From NCBI RefSeq assembly GCF_003752415.1, contig NZ_RKHG01000001.1, positions 1,302,001-1,366,000 of the forward strand: a stretch of DNA of 64,000 nt. The letters are read 5' to 3'. Within the stretch, counting starts at the first letter, position 1. Each line of letters starts with the position of its first letter. This DNA is from Luteococcus japonicus (GTDB taxonomy: Bacteria > Actinomycetota > Actinomycetes > Propionibacteriales > Propionibacteriaceae). Shown here piece after piece: positions 26,273 to 35,626 of the stretch. The notes beneath the pieces are model-generated. The model did not search any database. It was not told the DNA's origin and worked only from the letters and a program-made list of their open reading frames with translations. The translations under genes were made by a program, and so were the position numbers.

Positions 26273-27808
26273 ATGAATTTCGTGATGGCGTTCGCCCAGT
26301 TCCTGGTGAACGAAATCCTCAGCGTGCCGGCATTCCTGATCGGCATCATCACCGCTGTCGGCCTGGCCGCCATGCGCAAGACCCGCGGGCAGGTGATTGG
26401 CAGCGCCCTGAAGGCGACGCTGGGCTTCCTGCTGATCGGCGCAGGTGCCGGACTCGTGGTCAGCTCGCTGGCCCCGCTCGGCATCATGATCCAGGGCGCC
26501 ACCGGCGCCCACGGCGTGATCCCCACCAATGAGGCGATCGCCGGCATCGCCCAGGCCCAGTACGGCGGCATGGTCAGCTGGCTGATGATCCTCGGCTTCC
26601 TGCTCAGCCTGGTGCTGGCCCGTTTCACCCCCTTGCACTACGTCTTCCTCACCGGCCACCACATGCTGTTCATGGCGACGATGCTCACCATCGTGCTGGC
26701 CAGCGCGGGCTATGGCGCCCCCGTCGTGGTGAGCGTCGGTGGTCTCCTTCTTGCCATCCTGATGGTCAGCCTTCCGGCCCTGAGCCAGCCCTGGACCCGC
26801 CAGATCACCGGCGACGACACCATCGCCATCGGGCACTTCGGCACCGCCGGCTACATCGTCTCCGGCGCTGTCGGCAAGGCCGTCGGGAAGAAGAGCCGTT
26901 CCACCGAGGAGATGAACCTGCCCGAGTCGCTGCGCTTCCTGCGTGACTCGATGGTCTCCACTGCCCTGTCGATGGTGCTGATGTACCTGGTGCTGGCAGT
27001 CATGTTCCTGGTGCGCGGAGGCCGCGCCGCCGCCTTCAAGTCCTTCGAGAACGGCGCGACGGGCATTGGCAACTACCTGATGCAGTCCGTCACCCAGGGC
27101 CTGCAGTTCGGCGTCGCCGTCGCCGTGATCCTGTTCGGCGTGCGCACCATCCTTGGCGAGCTGGTCCCCGCCTTCCAGGGCATCGCCGCCAAGGTGGTTC
27201 CCGGCGCCATCCCCGCCCTGGATGCGCCGATCGTCTTCCCCTACGCCCAGAACGCGGTACTGATCGGCTTCATGGCGAGCTTCGTCGGTGGCCTGGTGAT
27301 GCTGGCGCTGCAGAGCATCTGGCTCAGCCCAGCCTTCGGTCTGGCCCTGATCCTGCCCGGCCTCGTGCCGCACTTCTTCACCGGCGGCGCCGCGGGCGTC
27401 TACGGCAATGCCACCGGTGGCCGTCGCGGCGCCATTCTGGGCGCCTTCACCAATGGTCTGCTGATCACCTTCCTGCCCGCCCTGCTGCTGGGCGTGCTCG
27501 GCAGCTTCGGCGACGCCAACACCACCTTCGGCGATGCCGACTTCGGCTGGTTCGGCGCCCTGGTGGGCAGCGCGGCCAAGCTCGGGTCCGTCGCGGGCAT
27601 CATCGCGATGCTGGTCATCGGCCTGGCTGTGATGGCCGCGGCCATCACCGTGCAGAAGAAGCTCGTCGAGACCGGTTGGGTCCCCGCCCCGTACCGGCTG
27701 GATGCCAAGAAGACCGGCGACGCGGGTCAGGCCCGCCCCGCCTCCGCCGGCAGCTACCCGAAGATCGCTCCGCCGCAGGGCGCGCCCAAGCCGCCCGCCT
27801 CCATCTGA
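26273..27808 (+). CDS. ulaA: PTS transporter subunit IIC, UlaA (ascorbate) family
   Basis: UlaA-type IIC proteins form the membrane channel that moves L-ascorbate or a related compound while it is phosphorylated by IIB. The 511-aa protein begins MNFVMAFAQFLVNEILSVPAF and has about eleven hydrophobic segments with the family features GATGAHGVIPTNEAI and FVGGLVMLALQSIWLSPAFG. The C-terminal 40 residues are a polar extension rich in Pro/Ala that is longer than usual. The RBS AGAAAGG is at 26258-26264. A perfect 20-bp hairpin terminates the operon. No catabolic ula genes lie nearby, so how the substrate is used is unclear. Confidence 0.88.
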   Translation: MNFVMAFAQFLVNEILSVPAFLIGIITAVGLAAMRKTRGQVIGSALKATLGFLLIGAGAGLVVSSLAPLGIMIQGATGAHGVIPTNEAIAGIAQAQYGGMVSWLMILGFLLSLVLARFTPLHYVFLTGHHMLFMATMLTIVLASAGYGAPVVVSVGGLLLAILMVSLPALSQPWTRQITGDDTIAIGHFGTAGYIVSGAVGKAVGKKSRSTEEMNLPESLRFLRDSMVSTALSMVLMYLVLAVMFLVRGGRAAAFKSFENGATGIGNYLMQSVTQGLQFGVAVAVILFGVRTILGELVPAFQGIAAKVVPGAIPALDAPIVFPYAQNAVLIGFMASFVGGLVMLALQSIWLSPAFGLALILPGLVPHFFTGGAAGVYGNATGGRRGAILGAFTNGLLITFLPALLLGVLGSFGDANTTFGDADFGWFGALVGSAAKLGSVAGIIAMLVIGLAVMAAAITVQKKLVETGWVPAPYRLDAKKTGDAGQARPASAGSYPKIAPPQGAPKPPASI

Positions 27809-27825
27809 GGCATCGGCCAGCACGC

Positions 27826-27868
27826 ACAGACGCAGGGTGTGAGGATTCTCCTCACACCCTGCGTCTGT
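27826..27868. terminator. Perfect 20-bp hairpin terminator
   Basis: The arms 27826-27845 and 27849-27868 are fully complementary, with a 3-nt loop, and are followed by GTTCTT. It separates the converging ulaA and DUF4245 genes and can serve both. Confidence 0.9.
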
Positions 27869-27881
27869 GTTCTTCGGGGCC

Positions 27882-28418
27882 TCAGGCCAGGGTCGAGGAG
27901 AAGGCCTCCACCCCCTCGTAGGGCACGTCACCACAGACGATCGTCGTCGACGGGCGCTTGCCCTCGACGGCGCGGACCAGGCAGTGACTGCGCTCGTCGC
28001 CGGTCAGGTAGCGCTTCCAGGTGCGCTTGACGCCGGAGGCCGTGGCCACCTCGGAGGTGCCATCCTCGACGCCTTCCCGGGTGACGGTGCTGACGAAACC
28101 GGGCTGGTTGGCGCCGACGCGCTGCTTCACCTCGAAGTAGACCTTCTCCGGGCTCAGGAAACCCAGCTGCAGTTCGTCATTGCCGTAGCGGGCGCGCACG
28201 GGCTTCCACGTCTCGGGCAGGTTGCTCGGGGCCAGGATGTCGTAGGGCGCCTCGGTGCGGGCATCGGCGACGACGGGCTTCCAGTCGGCCACCGGAACCT
28301 CCGGCTCGGCAGGGGTGCGGGAGAAGAAGTAGTAGATCGCCATCGCCGGGAGAAGGATCACGGCGAGGGAGATGATCATGTCGCGGCCCGTGGCCCTCTG
28401 GTTACGCACGCGCTGCAT
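27882..28418 (-). CDS. DUF4245 family membrane-anchored protein
   Basis: The 178-aa protein has one N-terminal membrane helix (MIISLAVILLPAMAIYYFF) and an outward-facing domain with the DUF4245 pattern: APYDILAPSNLPETWKPVRARY, then a glycine- and Thr-rich beta region and a C-terminal SHCLVRAVEGKRPSTTIVCGD. The family is confined to Actinomycetota and its function is unknown. The ATG at 28416-28418 lies 24 bp from the ATG of the divergent methyltransferase-like gene, so both promoters must overlap the other gene's 5' end. Confidence 0.8.
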   Translation of the reverse strand: MQRVRNQRATGRDMIISLAVILLPAMAIYYFFSRTPAEPEVPVADWKPVVADARTEAPYDILAPSNLPETWKPVRARYGNDELQLGFLSPEKVYFEVKQRVGANQPGFVSTVTREGVEDGTSEVATASGVKRTWKRYLTGDERSHCLVRAVEGKRPSTTIVCGDVPYEGVEAFSSTLA

Positions 28419-28442
28419 CCTACGTCAGTGCACGGGGGCATC

Positions 28443-29099
28443 ATGTTCTCCATGCAGCAGTCCTGGTTCGACGACTCCGACGGTTTCGACATTGCCCTGC
28501 GCCGGCGGGAGTCATCCCGCGGGGAGGTCTTCGAGCTGATCGTCAACGGCATGTTCGCCATGGACAGTGTCGATGCCACCAGCGAGCTGGAGCTCGCACG
28601 GCTGGCCCCGCAGGCCTCACGCCGTGTGCTGGTGGGCGGGCTGGGGCTTGGTTTCACCGCCGGTGACCTGTTGGACCGGCTGCCCGACGTGGCGGTGACC
28701 GTCGCGGAGCTGTCGTCGGCGCTGATCGGTTGGGCGCGCGAGGGCATCGTCCCCGGCCTGGCCCGCGTCGCCCAGGACCCGCGAGCCACCCTGTGGCACG
28801 TCGACGTCGCCGAGGCCCTGCGCACAACCTCAGACTGGGACGCGATCCTGCTGGACGTGGACAACGGCCCCGGCTTCCTGATCCACGACAGCAATGCCGC
28901 GCTCTACGGTGGCAGCTTGCTGTCCGCGGCCCGCGATGCCCTGGCCCCCGGTGGCTTACTGGCCATCTGGTGCGAGAACGCCACGCCATCCCTGGACGCG
29001 GCCCTGCGTGAGCTGGGCGGGGATGTGTGGCAGGTGGAGGTGCCCGTCGAGCGCGACGGGCACCAGATCACCTACGCCATCCACTGCCTGCGTCGCTGA
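28443..29099 (+). CDS. Spermidine synthase-like class I methyltransferase fold protein
   Basis: The 218-aa protein has a Rossmann-like nucleotide-binding region, RVLVGGLGLGFTAGDLLDRLP, followed by VTVAELSSALIGWAREG and the acidic DWDAILLDVDNGPGFL. This is the layout of spermidine synthase homologues common in actinobacteria, some of which lack the polyamine-binding N-terminal domain. Here that domain is reduced to about 45 residues, so true polyamine synthesis is doubtful. The ATG at 28443 is used; MQQSWF at 28452 is an equally good alternative. It diverges from the DUF4245 gene and ends in a repeat-rich intergenic region. Confidence 0.75.
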   Translation: MFSMQQSWFDDSDGFDIALRRRESSRGEVFELIVNGMFAMDSVDATSELELARLAPQASRRVLVGGLGLGFTAGDLLDRLPDVAVTVAELSSALIGWAREGIVPGLARVAQDPRATLWHVDVAEALRTTSDWDAILLDVDNGPGFLIHDSNAALYGGSLLSAARDALAPGGLLAIWCENATPSLDAALRELGGDVWQVEVPVERDGHQITYAIHCLRR

Positions 29100-29101
29100 G
29101 G

Positions 29102-29298
29102 CCTCGACAAGCTCGGCCGTCGGGCGTATGCCGCGCGCTCGCCCGTCGGGTGTGCCACCAGCTCGCCGTCGGGCGTGTGCCGCACGCTCGGCCTGGCATC
29201 CGCTCGGGTTCCCGTCAGCCGCTCGGGTTCCCGTCATCCGCGTGTGTTGCAACCCGAGCGCCTTCCACAAACCCGAGCGCCTTCCACAAACCCGAGCG
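29102..29298. repeat. Composite intergenic repeat: R1 unit plus 19-bp period arrays
   Basis: R1 (CCTCGACAAGCTCGG) at 29102-29116 is followed by three degenerate copies of a 23-26-bp unit starting CGTCGGG (29118-29191). Then come two copies of CGCTCGGGTT at 29201 and 29220 (period 19) and three inverse copies AACCCGAGCG at 29251, 29270 and 29289. The unit CCTTCCACAAACCCGAGCG is repeated exactly at 29261-29279 and 29280-29298. The opposing cores can fold into nested hairpins. The array lies between two converging genes. A related array is at 35627-35711. Confidence 0.85.
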
Positions 29299-29316
29299 GA
29301 CGACGCCTCGTGCGGG

Positions 29317-30171
29317 TCAGTCCTTGCCGGGGACCTCGATCCCGAAGGCCAGGGCGAGGTCCAGCAGACGCCGGGACCGCGCCAGCTTGGGCGTGTCGGA
29401 GGCGCTGCGGATCTGGTTGCAGCCGGCCTCGAAGTCGGCCAGGAAGGAACTGGCCCACTCGATGTCGTCGTGCGACGGGGAGAGCACCTCATTGACGATC
29501 GGGCACTGCTCCGGCGTGAGGCAGAGCTTGCCGCGCATCCCGAACTTCTGGGTGTTGTCCGCAGAATTGGCCAACTTGCCGCCCGTCGCACCCACGGCGG
29601 GTCCGTCGATCGGCCCCGGCAGCCCGGCGGCGCGTGACGCGATGGTCAGCTGCGAGCGGGTGTAGGCCAGCGCCATCTGGTCGTCGTCGATGCCGGTGTC
29701 GCGACGGAAGTCACCCAGCCCGAAGGCGATCCGGAAGGTGCCGCGGGACTGCGCGATACGGTCCAGCAGCATCATGGCGCGGGCCGTCTCGATCATCGCC
29801 ACCACCTTCTGGTGGGGCTGCAACTTTTCCGCGGTCTTCTGCACGTGCTCGCTGGTCTCCACCATGGCCAGCATCACGCCGTGCATCCCGGGGAAACCGG
29901 CCAGGGCGTCCAGGTCTCCCTCCCACCACGCGGTGCCGAATCCGTTGATCCGCACCCAGGCCTCACCACCGCGCCGGAAGAAGTCGACGACATTCTCCCG
30001 TGCCTTCAGCTTGTCCGCGGCGGCGACGGAGTCCTCGACGTCCAGCACCACGGCATCGGCCTGGCTGGCGATGGCCGCGTCGAAGAGTTCCGGCCTGGAG
30101 GCGTTCACCAGCAGCCAGCTGCGGGCAATGTCCGGGCTGATCCGTTGCGAGGGCGTCGGCGTACTGGTCAA
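29317..30171 (-). CDS. CoA ester lyase, HpcH/HpaI aldolase / CitE-like
   Basis: Proteins of this family (CitE, malyl-CoA or citramalyl-CoA lyases) cleave or form C-C bonds in acyl-CoA esters using Mg2+. The 284-aa protein has RSWLLVNASRPELFDAAIASQADAVVLDVEDSV with the metal-binding acidic residues, a conserved arginine in EAWVRINGFGT, and VVAMIETARAMMLL with the second metal-binding Glu. The start is TTG at 30169-30171: it follows AAGGAG by 7 nt, no ATG or GTG is suitably placed, and it gives MTSTPTPSQRIS. No partner citrate lyase genes are present, so it is not a citrate lyase subunit. It lies 65 bp downstream of phoH. Confidence 0.8.
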   Translation of the reverse strand: MTSTPTPSQRISPDIARSWLLVNASRPELFDAAIASQADAVVLDVEDSVAAADKLKARENVVDFFRRGGEAWVRINGFGTAWWEGDLDALAGFPGMHGVMLAMVETSEHVQKTAEKLQPHQKVVAMIETARAMMLLDRIAQSRGTFRIAFGLGDFRRDTGIDDDQMALAYTRSQLTIASRAAGLPGPIDGPAVGATGGKLANSADNTQKFGMRGKLCLTPEQCPIVNEVLSPSHDDIEWASSFLADFEAGCNQIRSASDTPKLARSRRLLDLALAFGIEVPGKD

Positions 30172-30236
30172 GGCTGTCTCCTTCGTCCACAGGCTTCCCG
30201 GCGGGGTGCCCTGGTGGTCACATTCTGCCCTGCGGA

Positions 30237-31571
30237 TCAGAGACTGTCCTCCAACATCTCCGTCACCAGCGCGGCGATCGAGGAACGCTCGGAGCGGGTC
30301 AGCGTGACATGCCCGAACAGCGGGTTCCCCTTCAGCTTCTCGACGACGGCGGCGATCCCGTCGTGCCGGCCTACCCGCAGGTTGTCCCGCTGGGCGACGT
30401 CGTGGGTGAGCACCACGCGGGAGTTCTGCCCAATCCGGCTCAGCACCGTCAGCAGCACATTGCGCTCCAGGCTCTGCGCCTCGTCGACGATCACGAAGGA
30501 GTCGTGCAGGCTGCGGCCGCGGATGTGGGTCAGCGGCAGCACCTCCAACATGTCCTGGGCGATCACCTCGTCGATGACGTACTTGTTGGTGACGGCTCCG
30601 AGGGTGTCGAAGACGGCCTGGCCCCAGGGCGCCATCTTCTCGTTCTCGGTGCCGGGCAGGTATCCGAGCTCCTGACCGCCGACGGCGTACAGCGGGCGAA
30701 AGACGACGACCTTCTGGTGGAGCCGCTGCTCCAGCACTGCCTCCAGCCCGGCGCACAGGGCCAGGGCGGACTTGCCGGTGCCGGCCCGGCCTCCCAGGGA
30801 GACGATGCCCACCTCCTGGTCCAGCAGCAGGTCCAGGGCGACGCGCTGCTCGGCGGAGCGGCCGTGCAGGCCGAAGGCGGCCCGGTCCGTGCGGATCAGC
30901 TTCACCCGGCCATTGGGCATCTTGCGCGCCAGCGCAGAATTGCCGGTCTCCCCCAGCAACTTGAGGCCGGTATGGCAGGGCAGCTCGTCGGCCTCCAGCA
31001 CCTCCACCTCGCCGGACTCGTAGAGCTGGTCCACCAGCGACGACGGCACGTGCAGCTCCCGCATCCCCGTCCAGCCGCTCTCGACGGCCAGTTCGGCGCG
31101 GTACTCCTGCGCCTCCAGCCCCATCACGGAGGCCTTCACCCGCATTGGAAGGTCCTTGCTGACCACCACGACGTCATTGCCCTCTGCGGCCAGGTTGATG
31201 GCCACCGCCAGGATCCGGGAGTCATTGTCGCCCAACCGGAAGCCGGCCGGGAGCCGCTCGGGGTTGGTGTGGTTGAGCTCGAGGTGCAGGGTTCCGCCCT
31301 GCTCGTTCACGTCGACGGGTTCGTCGAGGCGCCCATTGTCCACCCGCAGATCGTCGAGCAGCCGCAGCGCGGTGCGTGCGAAGTAGCCCAGCTCGGGGTG
31401 GTGTCGTTTGGCCTCCAGTTCCGCGATGACGACGATCGGGAGGACGACGTGGTGTTCGGCGAAGCGCAGGATGGCCCGCGGATCGCTGAGCAGCACGGAG
31501 GTGTCCACGACGTAGGTCTTCAGGCCGGTGGCGGCCGCTGCGGCGAGGACTGGCTCGGAGGGCTTGAGCAC
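30237..31571 (-). CDS. phoH: PhoH family protein with N-terminal PIN domain
   Basis: This 444-aa protein combines a PIN-type ribonuclease domain (about residues 15-150, with [13 protein letters not shown] and the acidic [10 protein letters not shown]) and a PhoH ATPase domain (about 245-444) with Walker [11 protein letters not shown] and Walker [11 protein letters not shown]. Such YlaK/PhoH2-like proteins act as RNA helicase-nucleases. I chose the GTG at 31569-31571 because AAGGAG lies 6 nt upstream; a longer frame to 31679 has no good RBS. The gene is divergent from the GH31 gene across a 443-bp gap. Confidence 0.88.
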   Translation of the reverse strand: MLKPSEPVLAAAAATGLKTYVVDTSVLLSDPRAILRFAEHHVVLPIVVIAELEAKRHHPELGYFARTALRLLDDLRVDNGRLDEPVDVNEQGGTLHLELNHTNPERLPAGFRLGDNDSRILAVAINLAAEGNDVVVVSKDLPMRVKASVMGLEAQEYRAELAVESGWTGMRELHVPSSLVDQLYESGEVEVLEADELPCHTGLKLLGETGNSALARKMPNGRVKLIRTDRAAFGLHGRSAEQRVALDLLLDQEVGIVSLGGRAGTGKSALALCAGLEAVLEQRLHQKVVVFRPLYAVGGQELGYLPGTENEKMAPWGQAVFDTLGAVTNKYVIDEVIAQDMLEVLPLTHIRGRSLHDSFVIVDEAQSLERNVLLTVLSRIGQNSRVVLTHDVAQRDNLRVGRHDGIAAVVEKLKGNPLFGHVTLTRSERSSIAALVTEMLEDSL

Positions 31572-32014
31572 GAGAAGCTCCTTCACAGGTGAAGGGGTCG
31601 CCTCCCGTGGCAGCCGACCCCGGTCGATCGTCAGGGTGTCGGTGGTGCCGTGGAACGGAGCGGATGCCGTGAGGAGCAAGCTGCTCCCGGGCCAATCGTC
31701 GGTCCGTCCATGTCCCCCAAGCTACGACGCAGACGCCCCCACTTCCGGCTCGCGCGAGCCTCTTCACGCACTGTTCACCGCAACGTCAGACGGGGGCTGC
31801 CCAGGCGACGCCGGATCGTCGGGACAGCACTGGGACGGCGTGCGACTCCCCGCGGCGGACCCCCCAGCAGGCACGGGACCGGCCAGCGGCACACGAATCA
31901 ATCGCTCTGCAAGTACTGCACCACAAGGACATTCGCCCAATTTGAGGGAATTTGGCTCCTATACTGTGTAGTAATTGGGTTCTGGGGTCACCGCCGATCC
32001 CTAGAGTGGACGTC
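31572..32014. other. 443-bp divergent intergenic region, phoH / GH31
   Basis: The phoH-side half is ordinary high-GC sequence with nothing that I can identify. The last 110 bp are much AT-richer. They hold an imperfect dyad CCAA..TTGG (CCAATTTGAGGGAATTTGG, 31939-31957) and TATACT at 31962-31967, which could be the -10 element of the GH31 promoter, although no convincing -35 at the proper spacing is visible. The dyad might be an operator for a sugar regulator. Confidence 0.35.
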
Positions 32015-34351
32015 ATGACCATGCTGCCCCCGCACCTGCGGCTGGCCATCACACCGCTTGCCCCACCGGGCTCCGTCGTGGCCGGCGAGCATTTCCGATT
32101 CACCATTCTGACCGAGCACCTGATGCGTTGCGAGTACTCGCCGTCGGGGGTCTTCGAGGATCGCGCCACCCAGACAGTGGTCAACCGCAACCTGCCGACA
32201 CCGGACTTCCGGGTGCATCGCGAGGGCGAACGGGTGCAGGTCTTCACCAACGCCTTCCACCTGGACTACTCCGGGGGTGAGTTCACTCCCACCAACCTGA
32301 GCGTCCAGGAACTCACGGGTGGCTACCACTCGGTGTGGCGCCCAGGAGAGGAGCCGGACAGCAAGTTCGCCGACTACCTCGGCCTGCGCACCCAGCTCGG
32401 TGGCACGGCCCGCACCCTGGACGCGGTGGACGGCGCCTGTGAGCTGGAGAAGGGCCTGGCCAATTCGCTGGGCATCACCAGCCTCGACGATTCGCACAGC
32501 CTCGCGCTGACCGACGACGGCTGGGTGGCACAACGCCCCGAGGGCAACCTGGACTTCTACGTCTTCGCCCACGGCCGCAACTATGGCGAGGCGGTGCGGG
32601 ACTTCTACCGGATCTCCGGCCCGCAGCCCGTGCTCCCCCGCTACGCACTCGGCAACTGGTGGAGCCGCTACCACGACTACACCCAGGACGAGTACCAGCA
32701 GCTGGTCGAACGCTTCGAGGACGAGCGCTTGCCCTTCAGCGTCGCCGTGGTGGACATGGACTGGCACCTGACGGACATCGACGAGAAGTACGGGGCGGGC
32801 TGGACCGGTTACACCTGGAACACCGAACTCTTCCCGGACCACGTGGCTTTCCTGGCCTGGTTGCACGAGCACGGCCTGAAGGTCTCGCTGAACGTGCACC
32901 CCGCCGATGGCATCCGCGCCTTCGAGGAGGCCTATCCGGCCGTCGCGGAGGCGATGGGCATTGACCCGGCCTCTGAGCTGCCCGCGAGCTTCGACTTCGC
33001 CGATCCGCGCTTCATCCGGGCCTACTTCGAGCACGTCCACCACCCGATGGAGGCGGAGGGCGTCGACTTCTGGTGGCTGGACTGGCAGCAGGGCAGCCAT
33101 TCCCGCATCCCGGGCCTGGACCCGCTGTGGATGCTGAACCACCTGCACTTCCTGGACTCGGGGCGCGACGGGCGCCGGCCGCTGACCTTCAGCCGCTACG
33201 CGGGGCCGGGTTCTCATCGCTACCCCGTGGGCTTCAGCGGGGACACGGTGATCAGCTGGGCGTCGCTGGACTTCCAGCCCTACTTCACGGCGACGGCCTC
33301 GAACATCGGCTACGGCTGGTGGAGCCACGACATCGGTGGCCACATGTTCGGCACCAAGGACGACGAGCTGGCCACCCGCTGGGTGCAGTTCGGCGCCTTC
33401 AGCCCGGTGAACCGCCTGCACTCGTCGAATGGCATCTTCAACGGCAAGGAGCCGTGGCGCTTCGGCCCCGTCGCCCGGCAGGTGATGGGTGACTTCCTGC
33501 GGCTCCGCCACCGGATGCTGCCGTGGCTGTTCACGGAGAATGTCGAGTCCTCCCGTGGCCTGTACCCGCTGGTGCGTCCCATGTACTGGAGCGATCCGGA
33601 TGAGATCAGCGCCTACCAGTGCACCAACCAGTACTGGTTCGGGCGTGACCTGCTGGTCTGCCCCATCACGACGCCCGTCGTGTCCGGGACCCGCCGCGCG
33701 GCCGCGCGGATGTGGCTGCCGGAGGGATCGTGGACGGACCTGTTCACCAACCTCACCTACCGCGGTGGACGCGCCGTCACCATGCACCGGGCGATCCACC
33801 AGATCCCGGTCCTGGCCCGCGCCGGAGCCATCATCCCGATGACTCCCGAGGACGAGCTGGGCGTCCAGAACCCGTCGCGCCTGGAGCTGCACGTGGTGGC
33901 CGGCGCCGACGGCTCCTACACCCTCGTGGAGGACGACGAGCGTGCCCAGCCCCGCGAGGCCCGGACCCGGATCACGTGGTCGCAGACCACCGGCGATCTC
34001 GTGGTCCACCCCGCCGAGGGTGACCTCGACGTGGTCGCTGGGGTCCGGCACGTCACCGCACACCTGCACGGGGCCGGGGACGTCCAGGTCATCAACCTGG
34101 GTGAGGTGACGACGGCGGCCGGTGCCGCCGGCTGCTTCGACGGCGCCCTCGAGACCGACAACCAGACCGAGCAGCGCATCTTCGACTTCCTCGACGAGGC
34201 CGAGATCGCCATCTTCACCAAGGAACAGGCCCTGCAACTGGTCAAGCGCCACCCGACGCCGGGCTCCCGCTACGCCGCTCTGTGTGAACTGCGCGGCCTC
34301 GACCACGACACTCTCGCGGTGCTCCGCGAGCTCCTGCTGGCGGTGGAATGA
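32015..34351 (+). CDS. Glycoside hydrolase family 31 (alpha-glucosidase/xylosidase type)
   Basis: GH31 enzymes hydrolyse alpha-glycosidic bonds with retention. The 778-aa protein has the N-terminal beta-sandwich (to about residue 200), then the catalytic barrel with LPRYALGNWWSRYHDYT, VDMDWHLTDID, and the nucleophile Asp356 in DFWWLDWQQG. The general acid region is about WWSHDIGGHMFG. C-terminal beta domains with SRLELHVVAGADGSYTLVEDD follow, and the last 70 residues (from about 705) form a helical extension not usual in the family. There is no signal peptide, so it acts on imported oligosaccharides. The ATG at 32015 is the first good start. The transaldolase-like gene follows 58 nt later and may be co-transcribed. 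Confidence 0.9.
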   Translation: MTMLPPHLRLAITPLAPPGSVVAGEHFRFTILTEHLMRCEYSPSGVFEDRATQTVVNRNLPTPDFRVHREGERVQVFTNAFHLDYSGGEFTPTNLSVQELTGGYHSVWRPGEEPDSKFADYLGLRTQLGGTARTLDAVDGACELEKGLANSLGITSLDDSHSLALTDDGWVAQRPEGNLDFYVFAHGRNYGEAVRDFYRISGPQPVLPRYALGNWWSRYHDYTQDEYQQLVERFEDERLPFSVAVVDMDWHLTDIDEKYGAGWTGYTWNTELFPDHVAFLAWLHEHGLKVSLNVHPADGIRAFEEAYPAVAEAMGIDPASELPASFDFADPRFIRAYFEHVHHPMEAEGVDFWWLDWQQGSHSRIPGLDPLWMLNHLHFLDSGRDGRRPLTFSRYAGPGSHRYPVGFSGDTVISWASLDFQPYFTATASNIGYGWWSHDIGGHMFGTKDDELATRWVQFGAFSPVNRLHSSNGIFNGKEPWRFGPVARQVMGDFLRLRHRMLPWLFTENVESSRGLYPLVRPMYWSDPDEISAYQCTNQYWFGRDLLVCPITTPVVSGTRRAAARMWLPEGSWTDLFTNLTYRGGRAVTMHRAIHQIPVLARAGAIIPMTPEDELGVQNPSRLELHVVAGADGSYTLVEDDERAQPREARTRITWSQTTGDLVVHPAEGDLDVVAGVRHVTAHLHGAGDVQVINLGEVTTAAGAAGCFDGALETDNQTEQRIFDFLDEAEIAIFTKEQALQLVKRHPTPGSRYAALCELRGLDHDTLAVLRELLLAVE

Positions 34352-34409
34352 CATGAGTCCTTCCTCGCTGGCCCTGCTGACCCCTCAACGACTCCCCCTG
34401 GAAAGGCCA

Positions 34410-35087
34410 ATGCTCATGCCCTGCTGTCCCGTACCCGTCGGTTTCTACATCGACTCGGCCGACCAGGCCGCCGCCGAACGGTGGCTACCCACCGGCATCT
34501 TCCGCGGCATCACGACGAACCCGACGATCCTGCGCGACGCCGGCCGCCACCTGTCCGAGTGTGCGGACATCTACTCCTTCGCCCGCGAACATGCCGCGGA
34601 GGAGGTCTTCTTCCAGACCTGGGGCGGCAACGCCGACGAGTTGTACGCCAATGCCCAGCGGCTGCTGGAGATGGCCCCCGAGTGCATCATCAAGGTGCCC
34701 ACCACGGAGGCCGGGTCCCAGGCCACGGCCCGCCTGAAGCGCGACGGCGTTCCCGTCCTGATGACGGCCGTCTACTCCACCCGGCAGGCCCTGGTGGGCG
34801 CCGCGCTGGACGTCGAGTACATCGCCCCCTACTTCAACCGGATGTTCATGGCCGGCCGCAATGCCATGGGGGAGATCGGCCAGATGTGCCGCGCCATCCC
34901 CCAGGACGGCACCGGCCCGCTACTGGTGGCGGCCTCCATCAAGTCCGCACAGCATGTCGTGGCCCTCACGGACCTGGGCGTGCGCCGCTTCACCATCTCC
35001 CCGGACGTGATCGGCCAGCTCTTCGACGACGACCTGGCCCACAAGGCCGTCGACGTCTTCGAGGAGGACATGACCGACGTCCTCTGA
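34410..35087 (+). CDS. Transaldolase / fructose-6-phosphate aldolase family protein
   Basis: The 225-aa protein has the short single-barrel form of class I aldolases like FSA. The N-terminal strand FYIDSADQAA, then GITTNPTILRDAG, the Schiff-base lysine in CIIKVPTTEAG, and FTISPDVIGQL all match the family. Members use dihydroxyacetone, fructose 6-phosphate or sedoheptulose phosphate; the substrate here cannot be told. I chose the ATG at 34410 (RBS GGAAAGG); an ATG at 34353 in the same frame adds 19 residues without family similarity. It follows the GH31 gene and may handle a sugar released by it. Confidence 0.8.
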   Translation: MLMPCCPVPVGFYIDSADQAAAERWLPTGIFRGITTNPTILRDAGRHLSECADIYSFAREHAAEEVFFQTWGGNADELYANAQRLLEMAPECIIKVPTTEAGSQATARLKRDGVPVLMTAVYSTRQALVGAALDVEYIAPYFNRMFMAGRNAMGEIGQMCRAIPQDGTGPLLVAASIKSAQHVVALTDLGVRRFTISPDVIGQLFDDDLAHKAVDVFEEDMTDVL

Positions 35088-35118
35088 CCAACCGGACCCG
35101 GGGGAACGGGACGATTCC

Positions 35119-35574
35119 CTACCAGGCGACGAGGCCGTCCTGGTCGTACTCCCCCTGCGGCCACACGGCGCGCACGATCCCGGCTGCCGCGAGTGCCTTG
35201 CGGCAGCCGGGACACGGCTCGTCGGTGATGTATGCGGTGGCACCCTTGGTGTCACGAGTGGAGAAGAGCAGGGCGTTGACCTCGGCGTGGATGGCGATGC
35301 AGAAGCCGGGGCTGCCGGGGCGGTCGTAGTCGCCCAGCCCGGGCACCTGCTCATAGGTGAGCTGGCCGCGCGGGCATGCGCCCTCCAGACAGTCCGGACG
35401 GCCGGGGGCCGCACCGTTGTAACCCGTCGCGATGATGCGCCGGTCGATCACCAGCACCGCTCCCACCCGGCGTCGGGTGCACTTGGCGCGGGCGGCGACT
35501 GCTGTGGTGATGCCGAGGAAGTACTCGTCCCACCCGGGCACGATGGTGGAGACGGCCTGATCTGTCATGGGCAC
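35119..35574 (-). CDS. Deoxycytidylate (dCMP) deaminase family
   Basis: The enzyme deaminates dCMP to dUMP, supplying thymidylate synthesis. The 151-aa protein has the zinc site HAEVNAL (His and catalytic Glu) and PCPGC (two Cys ligands) plus the substrate loop ATGYNGAAPGRPDCLEG. The length is typical for bacterial or phage dCMP deaminases. Alternative starts are ATG 35574 and ATG 35568. It converges on the transaldolase gene. The tandem-repeat array lies just upstream of its start. Confidence 0.87.
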   Translation of the reverse strand: MPMTDQAVSTIVPGWDEYFLGITTAVAARAKCTRRRVGAVLVIDRRIIATGYNGAAPGRPDCLEGACPRGQLTYEQVPGLGDYDRPGSPGFCIAIHAEVNALLFSTRDTKGATAYITDEPCPGCRKALAAAGIVRAVWPQGEYDQDGLVAW

Positions 35575-35626
35575 ATCCTAGGGATCCCCCGTGACCGGGC
35601 CTCGGCCGGACCATTCCCCTGCCTCA

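Noticed and set aside
25595-27934. Antisense open frame opposite the PTS genes
   Set aside because: Low-complexity Gly/His/Gln-rich composition typical of a shadow frame in GC-rich DNA.
31988-34354. Antisense open frame opposite the GH31 gene
   Set aside because: A high-GC shadow frame with His/Val/Gly-rich, featureless sequence; the GH31 gene has clear motifs.
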